Source: Prochilodus magdalenae (lineage: Eukaryota; Chordata; Actinopteri; Characiformes; Prochilodontidae). From it: a stretch of 64,000 bases of DNA. Under the pieces are notes generated by a model, which saw nothing but the letters and a program-made list of their open reading frames with translations, searched no databases and was not told where the DNA came from. The position numbers were made by a program, and so were the translations under genes. The stretch is taken from the NCBI GenBank assembly GCA_024036415.1, contig JAMWET010006552.1, positions 300,001-364,000 on the forward strand, in the 5' to 3' direction. Positions 58,560 to 64,000 of this stretch are shown in pieces; position 1 is the first letter of the stretch, and every line of letters starts with the position of its first letter.

Positions 58560-59050
58560 GCCAGAGTTTGTCCGACGGCCGCTATGAGCCAGCATTACAG
58601 CATGAACACTCACTACAAACATGTTTACCAACAGGCCGTGAGATCCCCGCCATGCTCTGTGGGTCGCAGCCACACAGTGAGGTCACTGAATAGGCCCGCT
58701 TGTTGATGAGCATTGGGCCATATTAACCAGCGGGACGGTGCGCGTCTAGACGGGCATTCTCTGGGCAAAGTGGTGAGAGGCAGGCCATGGCACTAGCGCA
58801 GATTCAGTCACGGACCAGTTGTGTTGCTCGTCGCCCGGCCCGTTAATGAGCAGGCCAGCACTGCCCGCGTTAGCCCCCGCGGCCAGGCCGAGCGCCCATG
58901 TCTCAGCTGGCCCCAAGCCCTGGCTCTTCAGCGTTCTTCACCAAGCTCCTCATGCATTGTTTAGAGGCAGCCGATGGGCAAGCCGCGGCATATTCCGCTC
59001 GGGAATTAGAATCTGCAGCGGGAAAGCCGTCTCTTTTCGGCCGTGTTGCT
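58560..59050. promoter_or_regulatory. GC-rich repeat-free block in cux1 intron 1, candidate element
   Basis: CpG-containing stretch (for example CCCGCGTTAGCCCCCGCGGC) with no exon. It could be an alternative promoter or enhancer; not shown. Confidence 0.28.
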
Positions 59051-59375
59051 TTGCTTTTCTTTGGTTTTTGAGGTTTTTGGGCAGCTATATGATGTCGTCT
59101 CTTTAAGGGGTTTGCTAAAAGATGTGAAGTTGTTCAACATGGTTTCATGCAGAATGCCCTGTTGTCGAGAATACTCAGAAAACTTGAGTGGTGGTGATGG
59201 GAAAGAGGTAGGCAGGCGTCTGAAAGAGGTAGTGGATACGGTGGCTGATGTCAGGAATTGTTTCATGTTTAAGTTTAAATTTTTTAAAGCCACTTATGTT
59301 GAAAGGGGTACACGCCAGGGTGCTGGCAGGCACAGTAGTCCTCAAATAGTCTACCACTAATTCACCATCACCACA

Positions 59376-60207
59376 TACACAGATCCTCAAAAGAGTAATT
59401 GCACAAATAGCTGCGTCCAGACGGAATCAACCGACGGGCATAAAACTTGGTGGGTAGGTTTGACGTGGTGAGACATGCAAACGGTTTCAGTTTTACACTC
59501 GGCCGCGCATGTGATGTAAGCAAGGCCAGTACGGCCTTACCTGACTGACCCAACAGCCACGATTGCAGACATTCAGTGAGCAGTGAGGCCTCCACGAGTC
59601 ATCCTTTTAGTGCCAGCACCATTGGGAGACGGTTGTATGATGCAGGACTACATGCACGCAGACCGTTACGATGACTAACTTCTCTTACCACGCCTACGCT
59701 ACCAAATGCCCTGTTGTCGTGGTAGCAGACTGTCATGGAGTGACTAAGAATGGCAGCAGGTCATCTTCAGTGATGAGTCCCATCTTTTGGTGGCGATGAC
59801 CAATAAATCAATGTGTGGAGGCACTGAGATCCGTGCCAAGACGAACGGTTTGTCGTCACGCCTCACACGTCACAAAGGCCTGGTGTCCCTCCACTTCCAC
59901 CCCTACCGCACCATCTGCAGGAACTGTGTGAGAATATTGAAGCTGCATGGGATGGATTATCACAGGACACCATTAGTAACCCCTGCAACTCCATCCCGAG
60001 ACATCTAGCATGTTGGGTTAGCAAACATGGCGGCCCAACATCATCCTCAGAGACACTACTTCAGTATGTGTAGCTCAATAAATATTCCCCATATCGGTCT
60101 TAACGTATCATCATTTATCGTTCCTGGTAACCTTTATCTTCCTCCCCAACAGCACTGCAGTCCCACACCTCCCTCGTGGTGCAGCTCTTCTTTTGATTAT
60201 GAGTGTA
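59376..60207 (+). mobile_element. Tc1-like element with both ends, about 830 bp
   Basis: The left repeat TACACAGATCCTCAAAAGAG and right repeat TCTTTTGATTATGAGTGTA are inverted. Between are AACTTGGTGGGTAGGTTTGA, the GTGACTAAGAATGGCAGCAG segment and the RICRNCVRILKLHGMDYHRT frame-shifted C-terminus. Non-autonomous; frames broken. Confidence 0.78.
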
Positions 60208-61705
60208 GAAAAGCTCAGAGGACACGTGCAGGTTCTCTGGTGGTTTTGGATGGTCAGTAAAATGTCTATATCTGTGCTGTAGACATGGCGACCTCTGGTT
60301 CCCTCACCACCACTGTAAAGAAATCTGAGTCTCTACAATGAATCACTTCACATCAGACCTCTCTGAATGACTTTGTTTACGTCTCGCCCACCGAATTATG
60401 CAGAAATGCTGGACTGTGTGCTGCCTGTGTATCTTGTTGGTCGGGTGTTGTCTGCCCGGGCAAGTATGAATGCTCCGCTTTGTTGTCCTGAAATCTCCGT
60501 GCTTTGTCTGCCTTCTTTCCGGTTTAGGACCAGCTTTTTAAAAGGTGCATCATGGAGCGGTTTGGGCTGAGACTGGCGTCCTTGTTTTGTGCCTGAAGTC
60601 TAAAAGCTTTCTGCGCCGAGGCTGTAAAATTGGTGGAATTGCCATGGTAACCATAATAGCTGTCCATAAAACACTGTGTAAATGTAAAAATGAGACAAAC
60701 AGTGAAGGAAAGCCATAAAAGCGCCGGAGTTCTGCAGTCCAGGAATGCATTTGTGCTGAGCATACACCGACTGTTTCGGGAGAGAGAGGAAAAGAGAGAG
60801 GGGACGCAAGAGTGCGAGTGTTTCTCACTCGTCCTCTTCCCAAGCGTTTATCGTCCTCCCGTCCAAGGCCCCCATTAACTTGACAGTGACGTCGTTTGAT
60901 GTCTTACAAATAACAAAAAAAAATTTCTATTTAAATTGCAGGATCCCAAAACGGCTCTGTTTTCTGTCTCCTTTCTTTCGCAGGCGCAAGTTCTGGGGTA
61001 TGCAAGCGCGAGTGCAGTGGGAGTGTGATTGTGGGGGTGAAAAAGCAACTTGCGCTGTAGTTTGGGGTGGTGTTTTTGTTCGTTGCCCAAATGAATATTG
61101 TAAACAAATAAATATTGCATGAGCGAGAATGTCGGGGAATGAGAAAAGAGTTTGGGACAGAAGCGTGGCTTGTTATCTCGCTCGTCTGCTGCCTCACGTG
61201 CCAACATGTATCCAAACATATGCAGACAGCCCCCCTTATTAGTGAGTCCGCCTACTTTAGGAGGGACCTGCTGCTGGCACGTGCGTTCAGTTTGCACACA
61301 GCTTGTAAAATCTCCTTACCCATAGAATGGGGTTCACTCGAGCAGCCGCACATGGGCCCAAGGTCACCATGCCCAAAGCCAAACTCCACTGGAGGGGTCT
61401 AAAGCCCCCCAGGACTGGACTGTGGAGCTGTGGGACTGCGCTGTCAGGGGTGATGGAGCTCCAGTATGTTTGAAGGCTTCATGCTAAAGAGAAAGGTCTG
61501 CTAGCTAGGCTAGTTTAGTGTTCGGTGGATGGTTTTGCGCTGTTGGCTCAACAGTCCATGTTGTGCAATAAAGTCCTTTCATGCAGGAATTTAACGGAAT
61601 TGGGGAACAGGCAGGTTAAGCATGAATTTCTAGGAAATTTGGGAAAATTAATGTGGTAAACTGACCTGCACATTACTGGAAACTCTGATGTTTGGACAGA
61701 TAGCG

Positions 61706-61750
61706 TTCCCACACTTCTTTCTGTGTGCAGCTATTCTTTTGACGATGAGT
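61706..61750 (+). mobile_element. Tc1-like right-end fragment
   Basis: CCCACACTTCTTTCTGTGTG then CAGCTATTCTTTTGACGATG matches the right terminal repeat of the family. Nothing else of the element is present. Confidence 0.55.
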
Positions 61751-62727
61751 CGGTATTGTTTCTCCTGCTGTCCGTGTGGAGTTTCAGTGTTTGGGAGGCT
61801 GGTTTACTACCTGGTTCTGATACTGTTCGTGAGAAGCGGTAGTAAGTTGTGGTGGTTGTTGTGTAAATGTGGCGCAGCGTGCCCAGTGAATGCGTATGCA
61901 GCTCATTCGTTCTCGCACATTGAGTTTTCAGGTTTTCCTGGGAGGAACGGTTTGCTGGAAAAGGACATTTTGTACATGATTCCGATCTGATAGGAGCTCC
62001 TGGAAGTCACGCCATGTTTCATAGGAATTCCATGGCATATATGGCCACGTGCATCCTGGGAAACTGCAGTTCAGACGCCGCAACTCTGAGACCATCCCTG
62101 AGCGCGGTCTGGGAGCGAGTGTGAAAGCGCAATAACCCTAGAGAGCGGCTGTGTAACTTTGGGTTTAGGTAGTTAGCACCCGTGGTAGTCCTGAGCTGAA
62201 GAGCGAAGAGTTTATCCTAGAGCTATAATTTGAGCTTTTCACAAAGTGGAGCATGTATTATTACGGACGGAGAGACTGTGAGCTCTGCCAGCCGTTTTGA
62301 AAAGGTAGTAATTCCTGAAAGTGAGTCACGAGCTACACGGCGAATGATTTCTTTCTTTTCAAAATGGAGACGCAGTCTGGAGCACTTCGGGAATGCTGGC
62401 CTAATGTGTACACAAAAGGCGGACCCTTTTTGATGTTGGGACAAACGTTTATTTATTGATTTATCGCTCAGATTGTTTGCACAGGAAATGCTCACCGTGA
62501 TCTGTCTTGGTGCAACTTTTGTTCAGTGTTTAGTTTGTATAAACCTTAATTCATATCCGTCTAAACAGAGTGCACTAGACATCAGACGACTTCGCTCAGG
62601 TGTGAACAGGAATGCGTAATGTGCATCGTGAAATCCTGAGTTGGGTGAATGACAGGAGGGCCTGGTTTCCGTTGGGCCACTTGGTTTGGAGCAACTAGAT
62701 GTACACAGACTATACAAATGGTGCTAT

Positions 62728-62748
62728 TTTTTTTTGGGGGGGGGGGCT
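62728..62748 (+). repeat. T-run/G-run tract
   Basis: Nine to ten T followed by about ten G; such tracts are assembly-error prone. Confidence 0.85.
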
Positions 62749-62846
62749 TTTTAATCCTTGTAGAGGTTTCGTTTTAATGTTGATTCAGTATTCAGTATTA
62801 ATGTTCAGTGTATTGGTTTGTGATTGGCTGCACCTACTGACTGTTT

Positions 62847-63280
62847 TACACTCAGAGTAGTTGGACAAATAGCTGCACCCAGAGGGATTCAACCGACAAG
62901 TATAAAACTTGGTGGGTAGGTTTGACGTTAAAAGACATGCACATGATTCAAGTGTCACCCAACAGCCAGACATTTAATGAGCAGTGATGTCCTCCATGCC
63001 CTCCACTAACAGTGAGTCATCCTGTTAGGGCCAGCACCATTGCTAGACAACTGCATGATGCAGGACTACATGGACACAGACCGTTATGACGCCTGTCCAA
63101 AGACTGCAGTAGTGCTGTGGCAGACTGTCATGGAGTGACTCAGAATGGCCGTGGGTCATCTTCAGTGACCAGTCCCACTTCTGTCTTGGTGGAGGCAACC
63201 AACCAAACTTGCAAACTGGCACCGTGGACAGAGCCAAGAGTCTGTTGTCACGTGTCACACGTCCAGAAGGCCTGGAGTCG
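62847..63280 (+). mobile_element. Tc1-like element, left part
   Basis: It starts TACACTCAGAGTAGTTGGAC with CTGCACCCAGAGGGATTCAA, passes GTGACTCAGAATGGCCGTGG, and ends at CACGTCCAGAAGGCCTGGAG. The right half is absent. Confidence 0.72.
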
Positions 63281-63954
63281 TCGTTTGTTGGACTGTCCTT
63301 GGTTTTTAGTGGCTTACAACAGGCACTGTGCGCAAAAACTGACTCCACAGTTTAACCTCATTATCATCACACTCGTTCGTACACCACGAGGGTCTCCCCG
63401 CCAGCCTGTCAACCAAGTCTTGAAACCCTGTTCAGTCTTCGCTGAGTGCAGCTTGTATGGGAAAGCTGTTTCCCTGTCTCAGTGTTGGAATCAAAAACAG
63501 CACAAATCAGCCATTGTCTCGAGCGGAGTGCCGGCATGTAATTACATAAAGAGTGGGACTCGGGGGCAGTGAATGGAGTTCAGCGGAATTCCATCAATTA
63601 CCCAGCCTTCCCGCCCCAGACGCTCTAAAAAGCCGCCGCTCATGTTGCTCTTGTTGTGGAAACAAAGCTATGCACAATGCCGTGTTGTTGGGAGGTTGCG
63701 TGTTACTCTGTGAATGTCACTGTTCATTTCAATCGGGAGGTGTGTGTGTGGTGGGGGTGGGTGGTAGTACAGTGAGGATGGCACTTCTGTGTTTTTGGTG
63801 GTTGTGTTGGAATTAGTGTAGTCCTGGGTGACCTCGATCGATTTGTATACCGCGTTCTAATTAATGTCGTATGCTGAGATGCTGAGAATTGTTTACGTTA
63901 GTGAAGTTGATAAAGCTCTGCTTTCTTCTGTATTGTAAAATAAGGCCTGTGTGT

Positions 63955-63992
63955 GTTTAAATAAATAAATGAATAAATAAAATAAAATATCT
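63955..63992 (+). repeat. (AAAT)n microsatellite
   Basis: AAATAAAT/GAATAAAT repeats close to the window edge. Confidence 0.9.
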
Positions 63993-64000
63993 TTTTGTTT

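Larger units (their letters stand above)
38042..64000 (+). other. cux1: cux1 intron 1 (5' part)
   Basis: After the donor at 38,042 no further cux1 exon was recognised. ORFs here are short and lack cut-domain, coiled-coil or other known protein features. The stretch holds transposon relics, listed separately, and otherwise ordinary non-coding sequence. Unassigned subregions with nothing recognisable include 38,700-40,239, 42,820-45,000, 45,915-46,350, 49,000-51,400, 54,530-55,880, 57,120-58,550, 60,210-61,700 and 63,300-64,000. Confidence 0.8.

Overview
The window looks like teleost fish nuclear DNA. It has split vertebrate genes with introns, very long (CT)n/(GA)n tracts, Tc1/mariner-type transposon relics, an L2-type LINE tail and a tRNA-derived SINE with fish-type 3' ends. 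No bacterial or organellar operon structure is visible. The genus cannot be told from what I can see.

Two real genes are supported. The first is a complete myosin regulatory light chain gene on the minus strand (about 14,935 to 5,301). It has seven coding exons whose sizes and phases match the vertebrate cardiac/slow RLC family, and its residues fit MYL10 best. The second is the first coding exon of a CUX1 orthologue on the plus strand (37,979-38,041), inside a CpG-rich promoter region. Everything from 38,042 to the right edge appears to be the first part of its long first intron. The two genes stand head to head (myl10 minus, cux1 plus), the same neighbours and orientation as I recall for human 7q22.1, which supports both identifications.

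Layout: 1-5,300 is downstream of myl10 and holds degenerate tandem repeats. 5,301-14,966 is the myl10 gene, with introns full of 42-bp minisatellite arrays, a 0.5-kb CT tract, a SINE and a probable LTR. 14,967-37,700 is the intergenic region: Tc1-like copies, GA tracts, a 12/14-bp minisatellite joined to a 5'-truncated L2-like LINE, a degenerate IS630/Tc1-type element with terminal inverted repeats, a second LTR copy, a 14-bp minisatellite, two ACTA-rich arrays and an unclassified dispersed repeat. 37,700-38,400 is the cux1 CpG-rich promoter and exon 1. 38,400-64,000 is cux1 intron 1, with small palindromic elements, more Tc1-like relics and several low-repeat stretches that could be conserved regulatory elements.

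No CRISPR array, tRNA/rRNA gene, phage, operon or clearly new biological system was found. The most interesting points are structural: opposed 42-bp arrays around myl10 exons 4-6, with repeated AATAAA hexamers in sense in intron 3; a GC-AG intron in myl10; a cluster of CUX1-type ATCGAT motifs at the cux1 start; and a short upstream ORF overlapping the cux1 start codon.
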